The notes beneath the pieces were generated by a model that did no database searches, was not told the origin of the DNA, and saw only the letters and a list, made by a program, of their open reading frames with translations. From assembly GCA_004794785.1 (NCBI GenBank), contig SJOL01007465.1:21338-85337 (forward strand): a stretch of 64,000 bases of DNA, written 5' to 3'. Made by a program: the position numbers and the translations under genes. Source of the stretch: Opisthorchis felineus (lineage: Eukaryota; Platyhelminthes; Trematoda; Opisthorchiida; Opisthorchiidae). Shown one piece after another: positions 40,231-52,830 of this stretch; the first letter of the stretch is position 1, and every line of letters begins with the position of its first letter.

Positions 40231-40240
40231 ACAGGTCACA

Positions 40241-40448
40241 GGTCGAAGAATTTTCAGCAACCTTATGAGTAGTACATTGCGCAAACTTACATGCATCGCG
40301 ATATCTCGAATATCGTAGCAACTGGAACATGAGGCGGCCTGGTACAGCACATTCAGTTGCATGGAAACATCACAAACGAGAGATTCAGCTGGGTTCCAGG
40401 TGAGTCTCTCGCAAAACCAAATTGATTTGCAAATGAGTGTATTTCTTA
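40241..40448 (+). repeat. Ribozyme-element copy with half ribozyme, + strand
   Basis: Begins inside the ribozyme 3' half (GTCGAAGAATTTTCAGCAACCTTATG) and runs through the complete body to AAATGAGTGTATTTC at about 40445. The CTGATGA/GAAA half is missing. It is useful for defining the body consensus because ATGCATCGCGATATCTCGAATATCG and GGTGAGTCTCTCGC are well preserved. Confidence 0.75.
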
Positions 40449-41459
40449 AGGTCACAGGCATCCCTGCGACATCCTCTTTGGCAAGCCCAAAATAGACAGA
40501 ATTATTCTTTTTGGAGTTGTCCCTTAATTTGAGCTGTCACCTTGCTAGACTGATCAGTTAACAAAACTAACCTTTCTGTGTGTAACGGGTACTGTTTGGA
40601 CGCCACGGTTAGACTGCATTTCGGCCCCGAAAAGACAAGCTACCTTTATCATGATGGAAACTGGGTAACATTCTGTCGCCTGCGATTGCATGGCCGCATT
40701 AGACTCAGAGCTGTTAGATGAGGGTATTACTGTCTAACTAACTGGTGGCAATCAGTGAAGTGAAAAGGAATACATCGTCAGCAAGACCAACGGTTCTGAT
40801 TTCCACACCTCAAATTTCAAGTCCTTATTAGCGGCTCTATAAATATTTCGCGCACTATATGAGCCAGCCGATCGAGACTGATGGACAAGGAAACAAACAA
40901 ACGTATCTTTCGGACTTCAAACAAGTTCGAAAAAATTGAACAGCTATTTAGCCTTTAGGCTAGTTTAACACTTCCACCTCTATCCAACAATTGGTTGTTG
41001 GTTGTCATATCTCACAAACCCGGCAGAAATACGTCTAAAATATGTATAAAAGGCCCTCCTGAATGGACTTCTGCAGACGGGAGATTTTTGGATTTTCCGG
41101 CGCCATATTTTAATTGTTCTCATTGACTTATGTCCAACAACCGGACAGTAGATTTAGTTGGTCCCTACGACAGGACGGCCCTTTTGAGTAACTACTGTAC
41201 GAACGACAAATTCCTTTTAATGCATGCAAACCTTAAAACCGAATTTACTGTGGAACATTAGCAGAGTGAACAACAGATGAAATCGAAACCCGAGTCCAGT
41301 ACCTTTTCACTTTGATGACTACTCGCTAGAAAAAATGCGCCAGGTCAGAAGGGGCACTGTTCACACGAAAGTGATGAGAATACTTAAACGGTAGATATAC
41401 GTTTTTGATCATAACTGGTGGCAAAAGCAAGGCTTGAGCTTATTCGCTGTCAAAAAAAT
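40449..41459. other. Intergenic, no recognised feature
   Basis: AT-richer sequence without a recognised gene or repeat. Confidence 0.4.
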
Positions 41460-41570
41460 TGCATTCGTATTTGAAGTGCTGGTATCATAACAAGTTCGGA
41501 CGCCGTGCGCGCAAATGTTCTCAACCATGTTCTTTCCACTCAGCACGGAGACCACTAATATTTGGTGAGC
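41460..41570 (+). mobile_element. Gypsy gag zinc-knuckle fragment
   Basis: Encodes CWYHNKFGRRARKCSQPC, a Cys-His-Cys-Cys knuckle (C-x2-H-x9-C-x3-C), followed by SFHSARRP. It is a near copy of 42298-42370, about 825 bases upstream in the same orientation, and is separated from the gag N-terminal region that follows it. Confidence 0.75.
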
Positions 41571-41572
41571 TC

Positions 41573-42477
41573 GATACATCAATTATACTACGTCAGATCC
41601 CCCTCCACAAGGTAATCCAACTTCACTCGCAGCGACACCCAACATCAACGCCGCGTCTGTCCATCTTACGCCATTTTGGCACCACGATCCAAGTATCTGG
41701 TTCACACAGGTGTAAGCTCAGTTCGCTCTTCGTGGCATCATCCAGGAGCATGCTATGTATTATCACGTCCTGGCAGTGCTTCCCTCAGAAATAGCAGCGG
41801 ACTTATACGATATTTTAACAGCCCCCGACGACACCAGACCCTACACACAGTTACGCAATGCCATTGTTAAAGGCTTTAGTTTGTCAGAACATGAACGCCT
41901 TGAACAACTACTAAGCACAAAATCCCTCAACGACTCTACTCCATCTCAACTACTACGCCGCCACCATGAGGATCGTAAAATTGACGAAGCTTTATTTAAG
42001 CAACTCTTTCTTAAACGTTTACCTGCCCATGTACAAACCATTCTGTCATCCAATTCGGATAGCGTCCATCTAGCTGGAATGGCTAGCATTGCGGATAAAA
42101 TACTTGAGATCCAGCCATACTCCACTAGCATTTCCTTCGTGGAAACACCAGATTTTGTATCTACACTTCATGACGGTCTCGACAATTTAGCTAACCAGGT
42201 CGCAGCTGTTCGCTTATCTAGGCCTTATCAGAATTGCCGTCCACCTTTGCATTTGCGTTCAAATTCTCGGTCGCATCCACCCCCCAGGGTAAATAACTGT
42301 TACTGGTATCATGGCAAGTTCGGACGCCGTGCACGCAAATGTTCTCAACCATGTTCATTCCGTTCAGCACAGAGAGCATTCATAGAACACTCGTCACACA
42401 TAAGAAGTACCTTGGTAAGCACTTCACAAACTGTTTTTGGCCAGTCAGATTCGATGAGAAGCCATAGGACAATCTAA
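41573..42477 (+). pseudogene. Ty3/Gypsy (CsRn1-type) gag, one in-frame stop
   Basis: The frame reads VHLTPFWHHDPSIWFTQV, then TAA at 41713-41715, then AQFALRGIIQEHAMYYHVLA and on without interruption to 42477. PFW-x-DP-x-WF-x-QV-x-AQF followed by YYHVLAVLP is the usual start of gag in this retrotransposon group, so the stop replaced a codon in the middle of the motif. A knuckle CYWYHGKFGRRARKCSQPC (residues 182-200 counted from ATG 41755) sits near the C-terminus; the CHCC spacing is typical of the CsRn1/Kabuki clade. No protease, RT or integrase follows and no LTRs were found, so it is an orphan fragment. Confidence 0.82.
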
Positions 42478-42906
42478 TTTCCACAAATTGCAATAAAACT
42501 TTCCTTTACCAGATTTCCTTTTTCGTCCTTTAATATTTACTCTGTGTCACAGTAGTGTGAGTAGAACTGAGGATGCACCCACGAGTGCTTACGAAATTTC
42601 GAAAGACCCACCGGTAAGATCGACGCACGTGCTCATCCAGCTAGTGGACAGCTGAAATCGGAATATTTTCGTTCTGTGACAAACTCAGCAAGTTGACTGG
42701 AGTAACAGCGTAAAAAGTATCGTAACTCTGATATCCTTTTCATTGCCTGTGGCCCTCGCACTCCAAACGCACGCACCATGTTTCATTAGAGCAAGTCGGA
42801 TAGGATGAATGAGCTCCTGGTTTGAACCAGTCTGCCAAAAATTTTGATAACCAAGAAGACCAAGATACAATCACCAAACATGCGTGTACAGACGTAACAC
42901 ACCACT
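42478..42906. other. Intergenic, no recognised feature
   Basis: No pol sequence of the gag-bearing element can be read here. Confidence 0.45.
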
Positions 42907-42975
42907 CATAAGGTTGCTCAAAACTCTCCGAAAACCCAACACCGATTTCGTCCATTTTGAGGCTCACCAGGTAGG
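42907..42975 (-). ncRNA. Hammerhead ribozyme copy f, remnant, - strand
   Basis: The complement shows CTGGTGA in place of CTGATGA, GGACGAAATCGG, and the 3' arm GAGCAACCTTATG. The 5' arm of stem I is missing, so it is a remnant. It forms the left half of a head-to-head pair with copy g. Confidence 0.55.
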
Positions 42976-43071
42976 ATTCATTTGATTTTCTAGCACGTCT
43001 CTTGTGAAAACCAAGTTGGTAGGCGAATGAGTGCATTTCATTAATTTCGTGCAATTCGGGTTCAAGTAGAA

Positions 43072-43171
43072 CACACGGGTGACGGAGACTCGGGGACTGC
43101 GCCTACCTGATGAGCCCGAACTAGCCGGGCGAACCGATCGTGGTCTGTCGGGGAGTTTTCAGCATCTTATG
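43072..43171 (+). ncRNA. Hammerhead ribozyme copy g, + strand
   Basis: CTGATGA is intact and stem II is GCCCG-AACTAGC-CGGGC, five perfect pairs with a different loop from the other copies. The GAAA box reads GAAC and the triplet is ATC. Inner stem I keeps GCCTAC opposite GTGGTC and AGACTC opposite GAGTTTTC. The outer arms are degraded (CACACGGGTG/GCATCTTATG). Confidence 0.65.
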
Positions 43172-43315
43172 AGTAGTGAATTACGTAGATGCAATGTATG
43201 GCGACACCTCCAATATCTTGCCAGCTGAAAAATGAGGCGGCCTGGTGCAGCATATTCAGCTGAGTGAGAAAATCATAAACGAGAGATTCAGCTGGGTTTC
43301 ACCTGAGTCTCCTGT
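43172..43315 (+). repeat. Ribozyme-element body after copy g
   Basis: Continues GAGTAGTGAATTACGTAGAT, ATGAGGCGGCCTGGTGCAGC, AACGAGAGATTCAGCTGGGT and TGAGTCTCC in the order seen in the other units. Confidence 0.75.
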
Positions 43316-46300
43316 CAAATGACTGTGTTTGTCAGAGTGTGTAATTCGTGCGAAAATGCAGCGGGCTATGTGGAAAGCCAGAGAACCGGGCGAAATGCAC
43401 GGGAGTCAAAGATACAGCGAAGTCACGGAAGCTTTAAAACGGGTACTGCGATTCACACCACAGAGGCTGATGGCCGAGGTGGGGGAAATCCCAGTGCGAA
43501 TAGAGTCGAGGGTGGGGATCTGGCGAAACTGTGCATAGCGGCCTTAGACAAGCCGAGTTGACGTGTGGCGTTGTGTGGTTGTCAACATACGTGGAATCAT
43601 TAGCGGAAGTGGTGGGAAACCCAACTCCGACTAAAGTCCACGCATTCTTTCTCTCCTACACAAGTAACGCACTACCAGTTCATCCATGCTGGCAAAAAAT
43701 TGTGAAACACGCTCAAGGTGATCTTCACGTTAAGCGGACCGAAAGAAATAGACACTGAACCCAGCACAAATTCCTTCAAGTTTTCCCCTAGCCCCTTGGT
43801 CTTAACACGTACTGACCCACCCTAAACAGAATATCCCTCAATCCAAACCTAACACTGATTTCGCTTGCTAGACAGAATAGATCTCACTGACTCCGAAGAA
43901 TGAAAATTCGTCCACTCTCGCCTCTGGACTCGTGATTTCTTCGCGTTCGGTTATTTCAAATGAAGTCCTAATCTATCCAATTTATAGTCTGATCTTTCCA
44001 GCTGCTAATTCCACCCTAAATCACGGATTATTAGGTACACTGAATATCGAACACTTGCATTCCGGAAGAATCGAAACTGCCCGTCAAATACCTGCGAAAA
44101 ATACATGGAACACCTACTTACAACTGAAATTTCATTGTCTTGGTGTTAGGTATTTGCCCCCACTGGTCCTTCCCCCCTCCCAATCGTGTCTAAGAGAATA
44201 TTTTGTTATCTTTCGAAGATGTTACCTCGAAATTGGAGGCTCCAGTACAGTACAATCAGTCCTATTCGGCAATTAGTAGGTGAAGTTATGAAAATCCTAA
44301 TCTCCACTGCAGTTATTCTATTGCAACTAGGAAGCAAAGAGCGACAAGAACTACTCTACAGGAAGTTCGCAGTAAACTGCTGACGAGGCTTATATTAGTT
44401 TCACGATATTTGCCATCGGTGTCATTGTTACCAGCTGACAGACACGGTATTCAAAGCCGCAACACTTGAGACATTTCCCCCAGGGTGCATGAAACCACAT
44501 GTCCGATGTTCCTGTCTAATTGATAGGTGTTTTCATAAAGGGAAGTGACACGAACAGAGTTCACCTGTAGGGAACGTTTACGTAGCAGGATCTATAAAAT
44601 GCACCTACAGTGGAAGAAAGAGACCCAAATTTACCCGATATTTTGTTTTATTTGGACTCACAGAGTGATAATATACTTTGTAGTCCCCTCTAAGAGGCCT
44701 CGAAGAGGAGGCAGTTTCAAAGGCACGGAGTGGCACTCCTGTCTCGAGAAGCCAAAGCACCAAAAATTAATAGGAGACATTTTCTGATTCAACAGATAGG
44801 TGTTTTGCAACCAACCGGTGCTGTAAGGAGATACCGCAAGCCACGGACCGGAAACGAACAGGGACTCAGATAAGAAAGGTCAGGTCGTGCATAGTCGATT
44901 CAGCAGCTAGTTGTTGTCCTCTTATTTCTACAGTCCTTCGTCATGGCCACGAATAACCGCATACTCACCACTAAGGGTCCTTTGTGTAATTTAATACTTG
45001 ATGCGATACTTATATTGCGCTATTTCCAGCGTGGCTACGTTTCTGAACAAACTCCGCGTTCGTTGACTTCTGTCGCGACACACACTACACTACAATCCCA
45101 AGCTACTAACCAGAGGTTCATTATCATTTCACAGATTTTCTGTCACAGACAATACTGATATACCAACAAGCCACATTAGTTAGCCCTTTTATGAATGCGT
45201 CTTGGAGACGCACAGAACGCTGTTCACTGGAAGGTTTCACAGTTAAAATACAAACTGAGGGTAATAGAGCTGAAAGATATAATAAAGCCACGATGATAGG
45301 CAAATAATTCTCGGTTCTCCATAGTGCTCTTTGTTACTTTCCGCTACACAAGACTAGGTCTTTGTGACAGCTCACCGTGCGTAATGATTCTTTCTCAAGT
45401 TTTCCTACAAAGGAAAACGACCGGCCTCTAAGAAGCTGACTGAAGAAGATGACAATCATGATACAAGCTCACCACCGTTTTCAGCTTTTTGTTTGAACCC
45501 CGTATATATTGGAGTAGTGAATATATAAGGCACCACTACCTCAGATGAGGTGGAAAATACTCTGCTGAGCTAACCAATTTGTTGAACAACGACCGGATTC
45601 AAAGGAAACTGTACTATTCCAGTACAGGAACTATGTGGCACCGTTCCTATTGATCACCGGGGAAAACACTCTCCGTCGACTGAATATTTTGTAGCCCCCC
45701 GAAGATGCTTCATCGACCGGGGAAGTAGTGTGTTACCGACGTTTGTAGTAATCTGTATCATACGTAGAATCTCCGTGAGGTTGGTTGCTGCGTCAAGGAA
45801 TTCTGCATGTAAGCTGTTTTGTGATGATCTATAACTGACAGCCGATCAGACGGAACGACAGGTGAATACTATCAGGAACAACCACTGAGTGACGCGCAAT
45901 CTGATCCACAAGCGATCAATCCAGTATGGCTCCGACAATACAACCGGGTCTGCGGATGTTAAAACACTGATCCCTGTAGATGATCTGATGCCGTACAAAC
46001 GTAGGATACAGTGATAAGACAAGACAGTTCATCCTAATTCGACAGGAATAGACCAAGATTGTGGAATCCAAATTCCGCGAGCAAAAGGGCGATTGCGGTC
46101 GAAATCGCAAATGAAGTTGTTTCAGTAGACAGTAGGTGCCTTCGCACAAACAGAATGAATGATCTGAGGTCTATAACTGTCATCAACAGGACAACGAGTT
46201 ATAAACAGCTGACGTTTTTGGAATAACTGGATCGAGGTACAGAGAGGGAGAGTTAAACTTGGAAACAACGACCAGCATCAAGGTAATGCAAACGTTAGTT

Positions 46301-49300
46301 TACTTCTACATTGTAGAGATATGGACAAGGTGTGACACGAGCACAAAGCAAACAGAGACGATGAACGTGAGTTCCATACATACAAGAAAAGTTCTAACTA
46401 ACATTAGCTACGCCTGACCGGGGATCATTTTGATTCCTATGAGATTAGAGGGACCTGTAAGAGGCCAACTGGTACAACGGCAACAGCTGATATTCATCCA
46501 GATAAGAGCCCACGAATTTTACAGTTTGCCAGGATCGATATCACGCTAATCACCATCGGTGACAGCGTGCTGTTTGCACGCAGCTGCGGCGTTACCGTGT
46601 TAATTTATTCGAAGCAAGCCATGCTGTGTAAAGAAAAACAAAACAGAAGCAGCGGGGTGCCAATGGTGAATCAACGTCCCCATGCATACTAATGAAGCTG
46701 TTGACAAAAACCATACTGAAAAGACGACCTGTTGGTAATCCACAGAGGTAGCATCACTCCTACTTTCATGCCCTGACTAACTGTAATTCTAACTAATTCC
46801 TTTGTCTTACCATAAGACACAAAATGCTAGTCCACACTCAAGGTATGATAGGATATTTCCTTTCCTACCGTCACGTAATAGGACGCATAGTGTGTGTGTA
46901 ATATGCCTGTATAATTCATATATGCAATGGTGTTGTGTTGGTGACACGTAGCTCGATCAGTTGAACCAGGCATTAACGGTAAGTTCAATAACAGGGATAA
47001 AGTCTCATTCGTCTCACACAATATGGATAATTTTATTGTGGTTGATTCACCCTGGTCTCTCTTATTAACATTCTGAGTTTCTTGTGGCCTACAATGTCGA
47101 TCTCAACTTAGGTGGACTTACATGGTGGTCTGTGGGCTTTCAAAACCAACGCACATGACACTCCAGCCTGCATTGTTTACACACATACAGTCAGGTGACA
47201 CCCTTGTAGACTGGTATGTACCAACCAAGTGTCTGGTTAATTCGCCCAATACACGTTTATCCACGGACGCCCCTTTTGCGTCATAATCAGCCTTAGTTGT
47301 ATTTTCAAAGCGATACCGGTTGTGTAATTGTGATATCTCAAAAGTCGTATAATGAGTTCAAAAAAAACATATGCACCACTCTGTTTTGTTGATTGAAATA
47401 TCGTAGGATTACCGTCCTCAACGGTAAAGATAAGTGAGGAACCAATACTGTTCATATCTCATTGTGAAGGTCAGGACCCTCAGAAGTAGGATAGACTCTG
47501 AAGGTATCACGTGAACGAAGTGAAATTTGACTTAGTGAGGAACGATTGGACACAAATCGACGTACCGTGTTAGACTGAATTCATTTCACAAGGACAGTGG
47601 GAGGATACCGATGCTTCTGGACTAAACAGAATAGTCCCAACACATCTGTTGAGTGTTCAAGTCTTTTACGTGGTTGTAAAAAGGATTTGAGAAAACGAAC
47701 CAACCATCTGATCCTTAGATCAGGCATGACAATTATCTGACTTCAAGGGAAGATGCGGACTTTTTCCGAATTCTCCGTCTTCTTTGGGTTTGTACCATTT
47801 TGACTATGACTGTCACTTGGTGGCGCAGGCATATGAAGGGAAACCACGCCAATAATAGGGGTGCTCTTCCCAACCAAAGCACCGCTCAAACCTCATTAAG
47901 TAGATATCTCGAATAGGATACCAATTGTTGTATCCCATGGGAAACGGCACATCACAAGTTCAACCAGTGTGTCATGCATCACGTACAACGCCACATCAGT
48001 CGTGCCGCCAGATTCCTTGTTCTCATAGACTCAACAGTCTCTTGAAATTTGTCTGTCTACGCCCAGATTTGTAATTTCCCTTCTGATGAATGTAGTATGC
48101 CCGGAAATAATTTATCTATTATGAAATTTCACCAAAAGGAATGTCCATCTTGAAAGAAGCACTGACAGAGCTGTAATTGTTTGGTGATTTCTCCTTCTTG
48201 GTAGCCAAGGTTCTGAATCCATGAGGATATGCAGCCTCTTCATTTTCATGTTCATGATAACGTACAGAAGCACTAGTTGACAGCATCGCTTCTAAGCCAA
48301 AACAAGGCTCATTCAGGAAAACTGTGTGCCCGAATTCTGCCGGAAGTCATGAGATAGACACTTTGGGACCATCTTTTGAACAGGAGTGAACCTAGGCTTC
48401 CTAAAGTGAGGTGGATTTGCTTGGTGGATAAAGTCTGAAATTGAGAGATGAAAATATTTCCAGTAATTATAAATTATCCCAAAAACAGTTGGCCGCAGCG
48501 CAAAAGTAGTAGCAGACGCTACCTTCAGTGCTACTAATGGGTAAATATATTGAATCTTTCCACTAAATTGCGCTGGAAATCCCGGTTAGTTGCAGTGAAG
48601 GAGAATCACCCTTTGCTTGGACAGTAGACTGTCGATTGTTTCTTTCCTGATGGAAGCATGCTGTTCGAACTTCATCGATGGATTTTTCTAATGAGGTAAG
48701 AGGACAGCGCTTGCGGAGCAGATGACCACTTTCGGTCTCTGTATTATTCGCTGTCTAATTCCAATTGCGTTTAGAACAACTGATTCAGATCTTGGTAACC
48801 TAAGTTGCGCGACTACTTTCTATTTGTCGCCGTAAATGAGAGCCCATTCTAGCAAATGTTTAATCGATCAGCGTAAATCACGTGACAGCTTCATTCGTAC
48901 AGAGGTATGACGAAATCCATTAATGCTGCCAGGTATGTGATTTTGCGCATCAAAATGAAGAGCTGTGGAAATTAGAGCTTTGTTTACACCATGCAGTGTG
49001 ACCATAAAGCCAGTAAAACAAGAGTTAAAAGGTCTCGGTTGTTTGCTTTTGGGCTAGAGATCAGACATTTTCGTCCTAAGTGCTGGTAAGAAGGATCCCC
49101 TCCACCAGAACAAACCATATATTTCGATTCTGGTGGTCAAAATTAGTTGAATCACGAGTGGACAAGATCAGATCGGCAAGACACTGGCGCACATTGTTAT
49201 TGATTGAACCCTGCCATTTACAGTGCGGACCGATCGACAACTGGGCACACCTAGGCAGTGGTGCGCGAACAGAATCATAGTGAAGCTAATGCACCTAGCG

Positions 49301-49755
49301 TTCAAAGGGAAAAACGGTCTGGCCTGCAGAAATACGTGAATAAATTGAATTTTCTCAACACGACTTTGATTATTACGAGCCCTCTAGAGTAAGGTTCGTG
49401 GGTGTTTTATGTGAAACCACCCCCATAGAAGTGATCAACAGAGGCTGAAGCAAACCAGATTACTAGCATCAAAAGTTTAAACGGATCGTCAGGAGGTGGG
49501 GAGGATTCAAAAATGTCTCATGACATGCATCAAACTCATGCTGATAAAAAAACAGTTGACAACATCAACTTGCATGTGTAAGTTCCGAATTAGAAGTACC
49601 GACTTCCTCCTCACCCAAGGATGCAAAAAGTTAACGTTGTGTGTCTGGATGTGAGGATCTACCTTCGGCTCTCCGTTTTATGTAACCAAATGAGGTTTAT
49701 CTTTCGCAGAAATAACACAATAAAACAACAACAATAAAACGTCAGATACCTTCCA
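43316..49755. other. Intergenic, no recognised gene
   Basis: A GC-richer stretch at 43320-43760 has two overlapping + frames (43319-43561 and 43329-43538) without a recognised family. The rest is non-coding by inspection. Confidence 0.35.
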
Positions 49756-50200
49756 GTGCAGCTGTAATTATTGCAATTTTCTTCTCTCCGCCTGACGTCC
49801 CAGTAGCAACCGCGGCATGTAGGATCGTCTGGATTACAATCTTGACGGTTGGCCATCACCTTTTTCATTCGGTCTTCCATGCTTGCCTCTCTGGGAGCCG
49901 ATGTACATCCCAGACAACTGGGGGGTCTCTCTCATCTTCATGTGCGTGGGTGGGACTCGGAGCACCTGATACGGCCGTTTGATTCTTAAATCCGAATGGA
50001 GGCACCGTTCCGTGGTCGGATTTCTCGATGTCCGATATTATGCGAACATCAGCAGCGTTTGCTCTGCTTGCAAGACCTAATTCACGGTAGTCCTCAGGGT
50101 CGGGTTTCTTTAGGAACTGTTTGTTTGTCCCGATGTTATTCTGAGTACAGATGTTAACTTCATCCGTCACCGACAACGATGACTCATCTAGCTTCTTTTA
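49756..50200 (-). CDS. Candidate coding exon(s), Cys-rich, unknown function
   Basis: On the minus strand two frames look protein-like and overlap. The first (about 50200 down to 49865) encodes a hydrophilic, acidic stretch including KKPDPEDYRELGLASRANAA and ends at TGA. The second, shifted frame (from about 49920 down) encodes EDRMKKVMANRQDCNPDDP-TCRGCYWDVRRREENCNNYSC, with six cysteines in a C-x6-C-x2-C...C-x5-C pattern if an upstream Cys is counted, and ends near a good donor (CACTGGAAG|GTATCT). A stop lies upstream in the second frame, so an acceptor would be needed (CCCCCCAG at about 49918 is possible). No start codon or signal peptide is seen. It could be a split or frameshifted exon of an unknown gene, or chance. 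Confidence 0.3.
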
Positions 50201-52690
50201 TTTGTCTCAAATGAACTGCTGTTTGCGGTTATTGAGAGAAAAACTAAAAAAATCATGCTTGCTCCTAATGGAAACAATGCCGCTGTCACCTTGGAGCATC
50301 AGCCGTTAAACCTGTCGAATGTATATTAGGTGCAGCTCCAGGCCAGTTATTGACTAGGCGGGCCCCAATAAGGCTTTGCGCCCTCTCGTCATACAATTTA
50401 ACAGCCTAGATGTCCTAGCTCACAACTTTAATGGCGACTGCTCTAGCTGATACATGCTCAAAATACTGATGTCCGGAACTGCTATATGGGGGTGGTTTTA
50501 ATAAAGTTTCGCATGCATTAGTGTACACAGTTCTCCTTCCAGGATCGTGTGAACTGAATTTTAGATGTTCGGTGAGCTGAATAACGAGCACCCTGGAGCA
50601 AAAAGAGTGTATCCTTCGAGCTAAAGCGGGAGTGGAACCGAGTGAACATGACACTGGGTCTTCTCTTCAAAGGAGACAGAACAATGACAGTAATACAGAT
50701 CCTTGTGGCAGCACCGAAATGGACATACAATGCAGCAGAAATACACGCTCTAAAACGGACCTAGGGGGGTACCACTATCCTCAGTCCAAGGAACCAAATA
50801 ACACTACTTATACATACTTATATGTAACTGCAGAGCAAGTAACTTTGGCAGAAACAATAGGTGTCTAAACACCCGAATGAGACGGCATTTGGCTGTTTCG
50901 AAATATCGACTTGTGAGCGGAAGACAAAACACGGCCTTTATGGCCGAACATCTGCTGGTCACAAGTTGTCAAGTAATTTCCATCTTTTCGCCATGTGATC
51001 TGAGGTTTGCCGAGACCCCTGCAATAAATCGATGGAAGCCTTTATTGTGTTTAGATACAATTTGGTGTGATCCTTAAGCTGCCATGGACTTAGTGACGCA
51101 ATAGGCCGTACTTTTTGTCTGCTTGGCTGATCTGTCCGATCCGTAAACATTACTTCGAAAATTGGTTTAAAAAGCTGTTTTTTTACCAACTAGACAATAC
51201 GAAAGGCTTGCAGTTATCAGTCTCCATGTTTTCAGTACATTATTCAACCCTCTAAATTTGACACTACCACCGCAGTTTCTGTTTGAATTTTGACTATTCC
51301 CATAGGATTTGTTATTTCTGATCAAATTTCATTTGGCACAACCGATCTCATTGTCAAAAATGGGTATTGGCTGGCGGAAGACAAAACCACAAGGACTCGC
51401 CTAATGATTTTAAATAAAATCATCACACGAATCATCCGATCTCCGTTCTCAGTTTATAATGTTACGAGATTAAACGTTCATGTCACCTGTTGCAACGCAA
51501 GCTTAACTCACCTGTCCAGGAGCAGAATCCTGGGATTACTTTGGTCGGGTGACTCAGGGGAGTAACTGTTTGTCTACGGGTCCCACCGATAATTCAGAAA
51601 ATTCGTTTAAATTGTCAGGCAACTTGTGAATAGTCGATGACACGGAAGTTGGGTAGTGCTCCATTGGGATGGCCAGATAACAAAGCAATTGAATGGTCGA
51701 CTGAAATGCGAGGGTAAAGCTGAGTGCCTATGGAGCATTAATGAAGTGTTTCTATGTTTGCAGATGAGGCTACCGCTCAATGAGTAAGTGGTGGGATAAC
51801 AAACAGGCAGAAGAACCCAGTATTTTCGGCCACCGTTCTTTCATAGAACAAGAAGTCTCAATATCCAATCGAAAGCAGCACAAACCACAAGAGAGATAAT
51901 GACTGGAGGGATCAAGAGAAGCATGGCTTCTTCCACCTTCGCAAAGTAGCAACCTTGGAAAATATCCATAGGGTCCCATGAAGAGAGAACGGCACATGAG
52001 AAGAGGCCGTTTGGCCTCTTCTCGGTGGGTAAGGCTAAGACGTGGATGACGGGGGCGCTAATGTGGCAAAGCTAGGAAGGCTGTGCCGTAGGGGTACTGC
52101 AACTCAACTTTGAGTTTTCCCACGGGCTATTTTCCGCCCTTTGTCTTCATAGGAGTTAAGCGGGAATACTCAATTCGATGGATAACTCTTATCGTGCAAG
52201 CTAGAGTCAGAATGACAGATGGAATGAAATGTTCACGCTAAACCAGAGAAACGTGTATCGATCTCTGATTGAGCCTTAACCGTTGATTGGCACATGCGAT
52301 CGTTACATTCCGATATCTTCTAACACCACAGATGTTACGCTGCTGTGGTATGCGAATTTGACTGTTGTTTACGATACAACCGACCCAGTAGTGTCTATGT
52401 GAGGTACAATGTATTGAGTCATAGCGGTAGATACTGTGCCAATTCTGATGACAGGTTTATCGAGTAAGAACTATCGTTCGTTGGGTCCGATTCAACATCA
52501 CAGCCTCAAACCTTTTGGTTTAGAACGCTAAGTGTTTCGTCAAATGAAAAGGTGAACGATGAAGTCTACAGCTGCTGAATGATTCCAGGATAACCACTCC
52601 AGAACAAACGCCCTCCAGAACAAACCTTGTCTTGTCATTTTTGGTGGCCACTTTGGAAGATTTTGGTGGTTGCAGTAACCATTCCAACCT
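50201..52690. other. Intergenic, no recognised feature
   Basis: No recognised gene or repeat. Confidence 0.4.
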
Positions 52691-52699
52691 CGATGATTA

Positions 52700-52830
52700 A
52701 ATTCTTCAGTTGAAGCGAAACATCACAAACAAGAGTTTCCGCTGAATCCAGCTGTGTCTCCTGCCCAAATCAAATTTGTGTGCAACTGAGAGCATTTGTC
52801 GAATCCTGTCCAATTTGGGTTATAATAGTA
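52700..52830 (+). repeat. Ribozyme-element body before copy h
   Basis: Contains TTCAGTTGAAGCGAAACATC, ACAAACAAGAGTTTCCGCTG and a degraded GTGTGCAACTGAGAGCATTT segment, then CCAATTTGGGTT, in element order. Confidence 0.7.

Noticed and set aside
42478..43060. Gypsy pol downstream of gag
   Set aside because: No protease DSG/DTG, RT YxDD or integrase motif can be read in any frame before the ribozyme repeat begins.
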